DNA of 64,000 nucleotides from Bacteroidales bacterium (GTDB taxonomy: Bacteria > Bacteroidota > Bacteroidia > Bacteroidales > UBA4181). The stretch spans positions 1-64,000 of the forward strand of contig JAISOY010000203.1 in assembly GCA_031275285.1 (NCBI GenBank). The letters are read 5' to 3'. Under the pieces are notes generated by a model. The model had not been told where the DNA came from, did not search any database, and was given only the letters and a program-made list of their open reading frames with translations. Of the stretch, positions 45,952 through 55,753 are shown one piece after another. Position numbers and translations under genes: made by a program. Numbering within the stretch: the stretch's first letter is position 1; every line of letters starts with the position of its first letter.

Positions 45952-48717
45952 CTACAATTCTGATGTAAAATTATATTTTCCGGATCCCGATTCAAATACG
46001 GCATATCCCTGTTCATTACGAAGGAACTCTAATCCCTGTGCTTCTTTGGCAGGTTTATCGCCTTCCATAACGCCCGATACGTTGCGTGTCGGTACCCAGA
46101 TTTCAGCAGTAGTATTTGCCGGAATGGTCACATCGAACATGAATTTGCTGTTTTCTATTTTCCATGATGAGGAGATGGTACCCTGTATGGACTCAAAGCT
46201 TCCTTTTGCCCATGTAAGGTCTCCGGCAGGTTGCGGCTTGACAATGATATGTTTGAACCCTGGTAGGGCAGGATTGATCCCCAGCAACGACTGGTAGAAC
46301 CATTCACCTACGCTTCCGAACATCGGATGATTCTGAGAATAAATGTTGTCCGAATATTTCCATGTTTCCCAGATGGTCGTGGCACCCGATTGCAACATGT
46401 GTCCCCATCCCGGGAAATCTTTTTTATCCACCATCTGGTAAGCAATGTCATTACGTTGGTATTTTGTCAGTGCATCCAATATCAGGGGGACACCGAAAAT
46501 ACCTGCAGCTATATGCCCGTTACGGTGTTCGATTTCCTGTAACAATACATCGAAGGCCTTATCTTTACTGCCACCGGGTAACAGTTCATAATATAATGCA
46601 AAAGCCTGTGCCGCCTGCGTATGGTTACCGGCCTTACCAGTGTTCGGATCCATAAATTTTGTAATAAATGCTGCTTTAATATCTGCAGCTAACTGGGTAT
46701 ACGTTTTTGCATCAGCAATATGGTTGGTCAATGTCGCAAATTCGGACAGGAGTATCACATGGTGGTAATAGTGTGCAGTAGCGAATAATTCGGGGATGCG
46801 TTCTTCAAGGCTTTCATGATCATTGATGCACCGGTCTATGATATGGTCTTTGGCATTGGAGCGCAGAAATTCCACCTGTTTGCGTAAAGCCGGATAGTAG
46901 GTCTCAATGGTACGTATATCCCCATAATATTCATACAACTGCTTTTGCAGGAAAGCAAAAGCCAATTGCCATCCGATGGGGCCGGATCCGTCACCTAGAC
47001 CGCGGTCGGCAATACCATTATAAGGAGCGGTTTCGGTCATTCCGCCAAGAGGGCGCTGGTCATTGGCAAAATCCCGGATCACTTTGCGGTAAAAGTTCTC
47101 CATGTCATAGTACCAGCTAAAGGTACGTGCTACTCCCACAATATCCCCGCCATATCCGAATTTTTCACGCGCAGGACAATCGGATTGTACACTGAACACA
47201 TTGCTCAAAAATGTGTGATCGATAGCAGTATTCAGTTGGTTGAACATAGGATTGGAACACTCGAAGCTTCCAGTACGTGGCAGGTCGGCATTCATGCGAA
47301 GGCCTTCTATATTATCAAGAGTAGGGCGGCCGGGCCATCCGGTGATTTCCACATACCGGAAGCCATGAAAAGTAAAAGAAGGGGCCCATATCTCCTCTCC
47401 ACTTCCCTTTAGGATATAACTATCTTCTTGCCAGGCTGTCTGAGGTTGTCCGGGAGCCTCCCGGTCTGCATCCCATATTCTTTTTTGTTGTCCGGCTACG
47501 GAGGTCATTACGTTGAGACTGCCATCCGAATATACATCTTCGCCGTAACGAATGGAGATTTTCGTTCCACGGGGACCGTTTACTTTGATACGAGCTACAC
47601 CAGCAAAGTTTTGTCCCATATCGAAAACAAAGACGCCGGGTCGGCTTTCGGTCATTCTCACAGGCCGGAAGATCCTGGTGATACGGATTGGAGGTTGCAA
47701 CTGAACGGTTAATTCTCCGGAAGGAGCATCAATGTCTGAAGCCTGTTTCCAATGATTGTCGTCGAATGCCGGAGTATCCCAATCCGGTGTTTCCAGCCGG
47801 GCGTCGTAATGTTCTCCCAGGTAAACATTATTACGCATGATGGCGCTGGGAGCAGTTTTCCAGCTTTGATCGGTAATGATCGTTTCTACGGAACCGTCGG
47901 TATAATGTATCCTCACCTGTGCTTTCACGCAGGGACGACCGATATAAAGATATTCCCGCAAAGGCCGGAATATTCTCATCGGCAATGGATTGTAAAACCC
48001 GTTGCCGAGGATGATGCTTATGGCATTGTTGCCTGGATGTACCTGGTTCGTGATATCGTAGACACTATAAAGGATCTGTTTTCCGAAATTGGTCCAGCCC
48101 GGATCAAGTACCTGGTCACCAACGCGTGCGCTGTTCATTCTGGCTTCATAATAGCCGATGCCTGCGATATAAAGGCGTGCTGAAGCTACCTGTTTTTTTA
48201 CATGGAATGTTTTTCGAAACATAGGAGCCGGATCGTCTTTATAGAAATCTATCTCATTGGCAGGTGGTTTACTACCGTCGCTGATCCATTGAGCCTTCCA
48301 ATCATCCTTTTGCAGCATGGCTGTTTCCCACCAGGCTGTAGTACTCCATTCGGAAGGTCTGCCTTCGCGGTCATATATACGTACTTTCCAGTAATAACGG
48401 GTAAACGGTTGTAGTTTTCTGCCGGTATAAACGATGTTGTTATTTTGTCCTGATATCTTTTTTCCGCTTTTCCATGTCAACTTTTTCCCTTGTTCCAGAT
48501 CGGATTCGGATGTAGCAACCATTATTTCATAGGCGGTTTGTATCTGTGACCGTTCATCAAACTGTATTTTCCATGCTAATACGGGATCAGTAATGTCAAT
48601 CCCAAGCGGGTTCTCAATGTATTCACAACTAAGACCCGTTGGCTGAATACCGGAAAACACCGGTAAACAAAGTCCGGATAAAAGGAGGAAAAAGAAATAA
48701 TGAAGATGTTTTAACAT
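45952..48717 (-). CDS. GH78 alpha-L-rhamnosidase
   Basis: A 921-residue secreted enzyme (signal peptide 1-22) predicted to release terminal alpha-L-rhamnose from glycans such as rhamnogalacturonan or plant glycosides. Order: fibronectin-like N-terminal domain (about 25-140), a jelly-roll Bac_rhamnosid_N domain (about 150-340), a beta domain (about 350-460), then the (alpha/alpha)6 barrel. The catalytic signature fits exactly the BsRhaB spacing (Asp567, Arg571, Glu572, Asp579): Asp513, Arg517, Glu518 and Asp525 in the SDCPAREKFGYGGD segment. A C-terminal beta domain ends the protein. It is the only glycan enzyme here on the minus strand, with a possible -7 box at 48817-48824. Confidence 0.94.
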   Translation of the reverse strand: MLKHLHYFFFLLLSGLCLPVFSGIQPTGLSCEYIENPLGIDITDPVLAWKIQFDERSQIQTAYEIMVATSESDLEQGKKLTWKSGKKISGQNNNIVYTGRKLQPFTRYYWKVRIYDREGRPSEWSTTAWWETAMLQKDDWKAQWISDGSKPPANEIDFYKDDPAPMFRKTFHVKKQVASARLYIAGIGYYEARMNSARVGDQVLDPGWTNFGKQILYSVYDITNQVHPGNNAISIILGNGFYNPLPMRIFRPLREYLYIGRPCVKAQVRIHYTDGSVETIITDQSWKTAPSAIMRNNVYLGEHYDARLETPDWDTPAFDDNHWKQASDIDAPSGELTVQLQPPIRITRIFRPVRMTESRPGVFVFDMGQNFAGVARIKVNGPRGTKISIRYGEDVYSDGSLNVMTSVAGQQKRIWDADREAPGQPQTAWQEDSYILKGSGEEIWAPSFTFHGFRYVEITGWPGRPTLDNIEGLRMNADLPRTGSFECSNPMFNQLNTAIDHTFLSNVFSVQSDCPAREKFGYGGDIVGVARTFSWYYDMENFYRKVIRDFANDQRPLGGMTETAPYNGIADRGLGDGSGPIGWQLAFAFLQKQLYEYYGDIRTIETYYPALRKQVEFLRSNAKDHIIDRCINDHESLEERIPELFATAHYYHHVILLSEFATLTNHIADAKTYTQLAADIKAAFITKFMDPNTGKAGNHTQAAQAFALYYELLPGGSKDKAFDVLLQEIEHRNGHIAAGIFGVPLILDALTKYQRNDIAYQMVDKKDFPGWGHMLQSGATTIWETWKYSDNIYSQNHPMFGSVGEWFYQSLLGINPALPGFKHIIVKPQPAGDLTWAKGSFESIQGTISSSWKIENSKFMFDVTIPANTTAEIWVPTRNVSGVMEGDKPAKEAQGLEFLRNEQGYAVFESGSGKYNFTSEL

Positions 48718-49158
48718 GGTAGGTTTGATATATAATTACCTGATTTTTTCTCTGTCTGTCCTGATCTGATGAATAAAATAGACCCTGTTGTATGAAATTC
48801 ATACTTTATTTGCGTACAAAGTTACAAAAACCGTTAAGAATGTAATAAACTTAAAGTAATATGAATTTAATTGATTGATTAATAGTGTGTTGTTGCTTTT
48901 TAAAATGTTGTTTTTCTGTAATGAAATATTTGATTATGAAAAATCATATATTTGTAACATTGGTATGAACAGGGTAATTCCCATATCAAGTAAATAATAG
49001 TTGCACTATAATTTGTAACAATATGAAACCCTTATGAGCGGAACTCGCAATGAAAAAGAACCGAAGCTCAATGACCGTAAGGGAGTTAATATGAAAAATG
49101 AGGGTTTAACTTCGTTGAACCTTTGGGTTCGTATGATCTTAAAATAAATGATATACAT
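48718..49158. other. Divergent region between GH78 and S41 genes
   Basis: No intact gene. Minus strand: TAACTTTG at 48824-48817, 100 bp before the GH78 start. Plus strand: TATATTTG at 48947-48954, about 205 bp before the peptidase start, which would give a long leader. A 5-bp hairpin GAACC-TTTG-GGTTC lies at 49117-49130, and an 18-codon frame runs from 49091 to 49147 just before the peptidase start; neither has clear support as regulator. Confidence 0.4.
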
Positions 49159-51144
49159 ATGAAAAAACTTTTGCTTATTTCCGTATTATTCATGCCGTTG
49201 GTTTCTTCGGCACAAACGCCCGAACAGAATAAGGTGGTTGAGGAGTTTGTTCAAAGATATAACAGGGGAAATGATGATATTGCCAGGCTTTACTATAATG
49301 TTGATATGGAGGATTATAACAGCTTCAATAAAAAGGCTGGCGAGGAAATCAGAGAACTCAGAAGTAGGCTGGGGAAAATCAGTGATCACAGGCTGATAAA
49401 GAAAAAAGGGAGCACCTTTTTTTATGATGTAACACTGGGAAACGCAGGAACATCGGAAATGAAGATTGCTTTCAAGAAAAACCTGATTGAAAATTTTTCA
49501 TTCAAAACATCGGAGGAATTCCAAATCCGTTCTCAAACGGACGATTTAATTAAAAAATCGTTTGATGAGCTTCGTCGAGCTTATATGGCGCTCGATCCGG
49601 ATAGAGCATTTGAAGAAATACAAAAAATCGAAGAGCTTTATAACTCAGGCAAATCATCAAAAAATGATGATTTTAAATACCGGATTAAATTTATCCGGGC
49701 CGAACTATATGCAATTGATAATAATGAAGAAGAGTCCCTTCGATTGCTCAGCGAATTGAACAAAGAAAAGCCGGAATATGTCCGGGAATCTGTCTACAAC
49801 TGCTCTTTTGCGTCACTGCATCAAAATCCGGAATACGTGAAACTTACTTATGATCCGCTGATGATATATTTCGCCCTGATAAAACCAGTAGAAGATACAT
49901 TGAAGAGATTAATCAGTAATAAAAAACCAGATGGAATGCTGAGGTGTCTTGATATTAAAGATTCATTATATGCCACGCTTGTTCCTGACCTTCAAAACAA
50001 AGCGCTTTATAAGCGGGTTGATGATCTGTTGTTTAGGGCTGCTGCATACTCGATGAAAGGAAATTTTGAAGAAGCAATACAAATCCTGAAAGAAATAAAG
50101 GAACAAGGCTGGGCTTATGCTGTCAATTATACCGTAACCAACGATCTTTTTAAGGATTTGAAGCAACATAAAGGATATGAAGAACTCGTGGGTGAATCAA
50201 ATTGCAATTGCAGGGAAATCTTTGACTGGGCAGTGACTGAGTTCGAAAAATCAGATGCCGGATTCGATTATGCTGTGGAATTGAAAGGTAAAGAAGCTTA
50301 TGAAAAACATACAACCGGAAAATGGGCTGAGAGTAATTCGATCACATCATCGCATGATTGTGTCCGATTGGTAACAGATTGGTTAGGTTTTTTCCGTAAA
50401 ACGCATGTTGGTTTTTTTATGAATATACCGGCATTTGCTGACACTGTTGATGTATATGATAAGTTTTCTGTCCGGAGACTGTCATCTAAAACCATGTATA
50501 TCAAACTTAAATCATTCAATGGACATAAAGCCCATCAGGTCATTGCCCGTATGATCGATGCCAACGATTATCTGATCAGTAATACCCCTAACCTGATCAT
50601 TGACCTGCGCGGTAATGGAGGTGGTAGCGATAATGCTTGGAATCCATTATGTAAATACATTGAATCCAAACCAGTATATTATACGGGTGGAAATATGTTC
50701 AGAATCAGTGAGGAAAATGCAAAACTGATGGAGCGTTACGGAGAAAAAGAAAGAGCTGATTTTATCAGGAGCAATTCCGGGAAAAGATTTGCGGGTAACA
50801 GCCATTTAATCGTTAACAAGCCAAATAAAACTCAAAAATATCCTGAAAATATCCTGATACTTACCAACAGCGGAACCGCAAGCGCTGCTGAAAGTTTTCT
50901 ATTATACGCCAAGCAAAGTAATAAAGTTAAAGTTATGGGACAAATAAGTCATGGAGCCGAAGAAGTGGGAAACTGTGCACTGATAGAGTCGCCAGACAAG
51001 CAATTTTTACTATTCTACGGCACTACAATAAGGCATTCGGCAAAACTTACCCAATATCTAGATTATGGAATACAACCTGATATATTCCTGACTTCAGATA
51101 TTGATTGGATCAATGCAGCAAAGGAGTATTTGGAATATCGATAG
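49159..51144 (+). CDS. Secreted S41-family peptidase-like protein
   Basis: A 661-residue secreted protein (signal peptide 1-18, cleavage in SSA-QT). ATG at 49159 is preferred over 49123 since only it starts the signal peptide. Residues 20-125 are an alpha/beta domain of unknown type, 130-350 are helical and repeat-like, with a NCNCRE motif at 348-353, and about 440-650 is an S41 (tail-specific protease) domain with LIIDLRGNGGGS and NSGTASAAES (likely nucleophile Ser575). The lysine that pairs with this serine in CtpA-type enzymes appears absent: the matching segment, MGQISHGAEE, has Ala600. A tricorn-like mechanism or loss of activity is possible. It stands alone. Confidence 0.8.
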   Translation: MKKLLLISVLFMPLVSSAQTPEQNKVVEEFVQRYNRGNDDIARLYYNVDMEDYNSFNKKAGEEIRELRSRLGKISDHRLIKKKGSTFFYDVTLGNAGTSEMKIAFKKNLIENFSFKTSEEFQIRSQTDDLIKKSFDELRRAYMALDPDRAFEEIQKIEELYNSGKSSKNDDFKYRIKFIRAELYAIDNNEEESLRLLSELNKEKPEYVRESVYNCSFASLHQNPEYVKLTYDPLMIYFALIKPVEDTLKRLISNKKPDGMLRCLDIKDSLYATLVPDLQNKALYKRVDDLLFRAAAYSMKGNFEEAIQILKEIKEQGWAYAVNYTVTNDLFKDLKQHKGYEELVGESNCNCREIFDWAVTEFEKSDAGFDYAVELKGKEAYEKHTTGKWAESNSITSSHDCVRLVTDWLGFFRKTHVGFFMNIPAFADTVDVYDKFSVRRLSSKTMYIKLKSFNGHKAHQVIARMIDANDYLISNTPNLIIDLRGNGGGSDNAWNPLCKYIESKPVYYTGGNMFRISEENAKLMERYGEKERADFIRSNSGKRFAGNSHLIVNKPNKTQKYPENILILTNSGTASAAESFLLYAKQSNKVKVMGQISHGAEEVGNCALIESPDKQFLLFYGTTIRHSAKLTQYLDYGIQPDIFLTSDIDWINAAKEYLEYR

Positions 51145-51222
51145 ATCCGGTTGAGTTTTATATCTTTTAAGATGTATTTTTCGGGTTGTATATAGAACTT
51201 ACCCTGTCGCGGATGAAGATAG

Positions 51223-52599
51223 TTATTCCGTAATGCCTCCACCCAATGCTTTATAAAGCGATACCGTAGCCAACAGCTTATCCAGGATGGCATCGTTGAG
51301 TGCTATTTCGGCATCGAACAACTGGCGTTGTGCATCCAAAACATCGATATAACTGATCACGCCATTCACATACTGTAATCGTGCCAGTGCATGGTACAAC
51401 TGAGCCGACTGGTACAGTGCCTCAGTTGATTCGTACATCTCTTTTGTTTTGTTAAAAAATTCAAGTGCATTATTTACTTCCCTGAAAACGTCAAGGATCT
51501 TTTTTTCATAAGCATAGGTCTCCTGTTCATAAATAGCGAGAGCAGCTTTATGGGCAGCCTTATTCTTTCCCATACTAAACAGGGGACTTGTGAGTGAGCC
51601 GGCAATATACCATGCCGGGCTTTTTAGGAAATCTTTGATCTCCGAGTTCTCAAAGCCCAGGTTCCCAGTAAGTTTTATCCTGGGGAACATATTGGTATAG
51701 GCAACTCCTGCATTAGCATGCGCCTCCTTCAGTTTTTGTTCGGCCTGGCGCACATCGGGCCTTTGTTGCAATAGCTCCGACGGAAGGTCTATCGGGAGAT
51801 CGGGAGTATCGGCATACAGGCTGATATCTTCCCCCCTGTGAATATGTGTAGGGAATTCACCCAAAAGCATGGAAAGATCGTTTTCTTTCTGCCGGATCTC
51901 ATACTGAAGTTTAGGAACAAGCGTTTCGGTACGTGCATGTTCCACCAGACTCTGCCGGTAAGGTATTTCCGAAGTCATTCCTCCTTCATACCTTAATTTG
52001 GCAAATGTAACAGCTTCATGACGCGAATCGAGTGTTTGCTGTACGATCCTCAACTCACGGTCAAGGGCTTTCAGCTCGAAATACATCTGTGCTACCTGCG
52101 AAACAACGGTTAGCTGCAAAGCCTTCTGTGATTCTACCGACTGCAGGTAAGCCGCAATACCCGCATCATTCTGGTAACGTAGATTACCCCATATATCGAG
52201 CTCCCACCCGAAGGTAAGATAAGCATTGATCTCCGGACTGTATGTCTTATTGTCTCCACCATAATTCAGGTATTCCTTATCGGCAATCGCCTGTACACCT
52301 ATCTGGGGAAACAGTTCCGAAAATTTGATCCTCCGGCTGGCAATCATCTCCCTGATACGTGCATAAGCCGAGAGCATATCCTTGTTATTTTCCAGGGCTT
52401 TCGATATAAGCCCCTGTAAAATAGTATCGGGATATAAAGTGCTCCACCCGATATCATTTATATTACCCTGCTCCATACCCTGGCTGTCGAATTTCCCGGG
52501 TATGTTCATCTCCGGTGTTTTGTAAATACGACCGGCTTTACAGGAAAAAAGCAACAGTGCCAAGACCGGGACAAGTATCATATAAAATAGGTTTTTCAT
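51223..52599 (-). CDS. RND efflux outer-membrane channel lipoprotein (OprM/NodT type)
   Basis: A 458-residue TolC-family lipoprotein (lipobox Cys20, LFSC) forming the outer-membrane exit of a tripartite efflux pump. Two outer-membrane efflux protein repeats with long helical hairpins cover about 60-255 and 265-450. Typical segments are SELLQQRPDVRQAEQKL (about 267-283) and YVNGVISYIDVLDAQRQLFDAE near the end. It is the last gene of a three-gene operon: adaptor, pump, channel, each separated by 0-4 bp. Confidence 0.93.
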   Translation of the reverse strand: MKNLFYMILVPVLALLLFSCKAGRIYKTPEMNIPGKFDSQGMEQGNINDIGWSTLYPDTILQGLISKALENNKDMLSAYARIREMIASRRIKFSELFPQIGVQAIADKEYLNYGGDNKTYSPEINAYLTFGWELDIWGNLRYQNDAGIAAYLQSVESQKALQLTVVSQVAQMYFELKALDRELRIVQQTLDSRHEAVTFAKLRYEGGMTSEIPYRQSLVEHARTETLVPKLQYEIRQKENDLSMLLGEFPTHIHRGEDISLYADTPDLPIDLPSELLQQRPDVRQAEQKLKEAHANAGVAYTNMFPRIKLTGNLGFENSEIKDFLKSPAWYIAGSLTSPLFSMGKNKAAHKAALAIYEQETYAYEKKILDVFREVNNALEFFNKTKEMYESTEALYQSAQLYHALARLQYVNGVISYIDVLDAQRQLFDAEIALNDAILDKLLATVSLYKALGGGITE

Positions 52600-52603
52600 A
52601 CTG

Positions 52604-55600
52604 TTACTTCGGTTTGCGTTTCAATATTTTTTTATACTTGTCGGGTATCCTGAATTTGAAATCGGGTATCTTAAACCTTTCCTTGAAGTTATATACCAGT
52701 ACAAAGAAAAAAGGTACCAGGATAATACCTATGGTTATAGCCAGAATCATACCGAAAAACACACCGCTACCAATGGAATGGCGACTTGCCGATCCCGGCC
52801 CTGAAGCAATAACCATCGGTAACATACCTAATACGAACGCCAAAGAAGTCATCAGGATCGGCCTGAATCGCAATTTTGCAGCCTGAAGAGCTGCCTGCAT
52901 GGGGGTATCGCCATTTTCGACCTGCATCTTGGCAAATTCTATGATCAGGATGGCATTTTTGGTAGCAAGGCCGATAAGGGTAACCAACCCTATCTGGAAA
53001 TAAATATCGTTATTAAGTCCCAGAACCCAAATCCCGAGATATGCACCTAAAGCCGACACAGGAATAGAAAGCAGGGCCGATATGGGTACTACCCAGCTTT
53101 CGTACAGTGCTGCAAGGAACAGGAATACAAAAATAAATACAAGGGTCATTACCTTCCCTGTTTGTCCCGATGCTTTTTGTTCCTGGAAGGAAAGCCCGCT
53201 CCATGAGAATCCTATATTTTTTGGAAGATGTTTCTTTGAAATCCGTTCAATAGCCTTCATCGCTTGCCCCGAGCTATACCCTGCTGCAGGGGTTACCTGT
53301 ATAGGGGCCGATGTAAACATATTGAACCGGGTAATGCTTCCGGGACCTGTGGTATATTCTGTTTTCCCCAGTACAGTAAGCGGTACCATGGTGCCATTGG
53401 AAGTCTTTACAAAAAAGAGGCTGATATCATCCTGAGTCGAACGAAAAGATTGGTCGGCCTGGATATAGACCTTATATATACGGTTGAACATGTTGAAATC
53501 ATTCACATATACCGAACCCAGATAAGCTTTCATGGTTGAGAAGATATCCGATATAGGTACTCCCAGTAACTTAGCGAGGTCTTTGTCCACATCAAAATAT
53601 ATCAACGGTATCTCGGGTTGCAGCGCACTTGACACATTGGCAACTTCTTTAGCCCTTGATGCATAGTAGATAAAAGAATCCACACCCGTTGCTAAGTCGT
53701 CCCATTGAGCATCCGATTTTGCCTGCAGTTTCAATTCTACGCCGCCTGCACCTCCAAGCCCCGGAACTACTGGAGGACGGCTGGTATACGCCTTTATTTC
53801 GGGATAGTTATATAACTCATCTAATATTATATGCATCACTTCTTCCACATCCTGGCCTCTTTTCTTCCATGGTTTCAGTATCACAGTGAGGGTAGACCGT
53901 CCCTGGTTTGAGCCTACCCTTGGACTGGAGCCGGTTACATTCTGCACATACTCCACAGCATCCAATTGGTTGATAAAAGTAACTGCCCTGTCGGTTACCG
54001 TCCGCATACGTTCGAGTGTGGTTCCCTCAGGCATTTCGAGTTCCACGGTAAAGAATCCCTGGTCTTCCTGTGGTATAAATCCTGTGGGTATATATTTGTT
54101 CAGAACGAATATCAATACCAATACCATTCCGAAACCCGCCAGGATTCTTTTCGGGTATCCGCATATTTTACCCAGGATACCGGTATATTTTTTATTGCCT
54201 TTATCTAACCAGATATTGATTTTCCTGAAAATAATATTCCGGGTTCTTTTGTGAGGTCTCAGGATAATAGCGCACATGGCAGGACTCAAAGTCAGGGCCA
54301 CTACTGTGGAAATCAATACCGATACCACAATAGTAATGGAAAATTGCCTGAACAGTGAACCGGTTATTCCGTCAAGAAAACTTACCGGTATAAATACGGC
54401 AGCCAGTACCATGGAGGTAGCAATAAGCGCACCGGTAAGCTCTTTCATTGCGATATGCGTTGCCGCACGTGCACCTATTTTGCGCGAATTCATGATACGT
54501 TCCACATTTTCGACAACCACAATGGCATCGTCCACCACAATACCTATAGCCAGTACCAACCCCAACAATGTGAGCATATTCAGGGAGAATCCCATAATCA
54601 ACATAAACCCGAAAGTGCCGATCAGCGAAATAGGGACGGCTATGATAGGAATAAAGGCAGCACGCCAGCTTTGCAATGACAGGAATACCACCAGGATTAC
54701 CAGGAAAAGAGCCTCAAACAAAGTTTTATACACTTCACTGATAGATTCGGAGATATATTCTGTAATGTCGAAAGGTATCAGATAATCCAGGCCCTCAGGA
54801 AAACTTTGAGCTATTTCATTGATTGCCCTTTTTACTTCATCGGCCACTTCTATAGCATTGGCGCCGGGCAACAGGTAAACACTCAGTATAGCAGCATTCT
54901 TGCCGTTTAAACCACTTTCCGTATTATACGACGAAGCTTCAAGTGATACCCTGGCCACGTCCCGCATCCTAATAAAAGATCCGTCGTTATTGGCTTTCAC
55001 AACAATGTCTTCAAAATCACTGACCGTAGAAAGACGCCCCCTGGCCGTAATAGTAACTGCTACATCCACATCCGAAACCGGAGGTTTACCGATCTCACCT
55101 GCTGCCGATTCCCGGTTCTGGTCTTTTAATGCGTCCTGCAGATCTTTTACCGTTATCCCGAAACTTGCCATCTTATCGGGGTATACCCATATCTGCATGC
55201 CATAATACCGGCTTCCTACATTCGACACCCGGCCTACTCCGGGTATACGGCCAATAATATCCAGCACATTGATGGTAGCATAGTTGCTCAGGTATATTTC
55301 GTCGAACTTCGGATCATCGGACACAAGGGCAATGGTCAGTAACTGGCTGGTCGCCTGCTTCTCTATGGATACACCATTTTGTATCACTTCGGCAGGCAAA
55401 CGGGATTCTGCCAGTTTCACCCTGTTCTGGACTTCCACTGCTGCAAAATCCACATTGGTATTTACATCAAAAGTGACGCTTATGGATAACCCGCCGGAGT
55501 TGGAACTGCTCGATTCCATATATATCATTCCCGGCGTACCGTTCAGTACCTGTTCAATGGGAGTCGATACCGCCTGGGATACCGTAGTGGCATTAGCACC

Positions 55601-55753
55601 AGGGTAAGACGCGCTGATCTTTACCACCGGTGGCGTAATATGCGGGTATTGTTCCACCGGCAGGGAAAACAACCCTATAATACCTAACAGTACGATCAGT
55701 ACTGAGATAACGGTTGAAAAAACAGGACGGTCAATGAAAAATCCCGGTTTCAT
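52604..55753 (-). CDS. RND efflux pump inner-membrane transporter (AcrB/HAE1 type)
   Basis: A 1049-residue proton-driven multidrug exporter. Length, twelve membrane segments and the two large periplasmic loops fit the HAE1 RND family. The proton-relay aspartates are seen in GIVVDDAIVVVEN in membrane segment 4, and other family motifs are GFIPQEDQGFF and GLNNDIYFQIGLVTLIGL. The C-terminus carries a short basic tail (KYKKILKRKPK). The gene starts immediately after the adaptor stop. Substrate range cannot be predicted from sequence; no dedicated regulator is adjacent. Confidence 0.96.
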   Translation of the reverse strand: MKPGFFIDRPVFSTVISVLIVLLGIIGLFSLPVEQYPHITPPVVKISASYPGANATTVSQAVSTPIEQVLNGTPGMIYMESSSSNSGGLSISVTFDVNTNVDFAAVEVQNRVKLAESRLPAEVIQNGVSIEKQATSQLLTIALVSDDPKFDEIYLSNYATINVLDIIGRIPGVGRVSNVGSRYYGMQIWVYPDKMASFGITVKDLQDALKDQNRESAAGEIGKPPVSDVDVAVTITARGRLSTVSDFEDIVVKANNDGSFIRMRDVARVSLEASSYNTESGLNGKNAAILSVYLLPGANAIEVADEVKRAINEIAQSFPEGLDYLIPFDITEYISESISEVYKTLFEALFLVILVVFLSLQSWRAAFIPIIAVPISLIGTFGFMLIMGFSLNMLTLLGLVLAIGIVVDDAIVVVENVERIMNSRKIGARAATHIAMKELTGALIATSMVLAAVFIPVSFLDGITGSLFRQFSITIVVSVLISTVVALTLSPAMCAIILRPHKRTRNIIFRKINIWLDKGNKKYTGILGKICGYPKRILAGFGMVLVLIFVLNKYIPTGFIPQEDQGFFTVELEMPEGTTLERMRTVTDRAVTFINQLDAVEYVQNVTGSSPRVGSNQGRSTLTVILKPWKKRGQDVEEVMHIILDELYNYPEIKAYTSRPPVVPGLGGAGGVELKLQAKSDAQWDDLATGVDSFIYYASRAKEVANVSSALQPEIPLIYFDVDKDLAKLLGVPISDIFSTMKAYLGSVYVNDFNMFNRIYKVYIQADQSFRSTQDDISLFFVKTSNGTMVPLTVLGKTEYTTGPGSITRFNMFTSAPIQVTPAAGYSSGQAMKAIERISKKHLPKNIGFSWSGLSFQEQKASGQTGKVMTLVFIFVFLFLAALYESWVVPISALLSIPVSALGAYLGIWVLGLNNDIYFQIGLVTLIGLATKNAILIIEFAKMQVENGDTPMQAALQAAKLRFRPILMTSLAFVLGMLPMVIASGPGSASRHSIGSGVFFGMILAITIGIILVPFFFVLVYNFKERFKIPDFKFRIPDKYKKILKRKPK

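Noticed and set aside
54276-54785. A 169-residue frame antisense to the RND pump gene
   Set aside because: Shadow of a conserved pump gene; low complexity in Ile/Thr/Asn.
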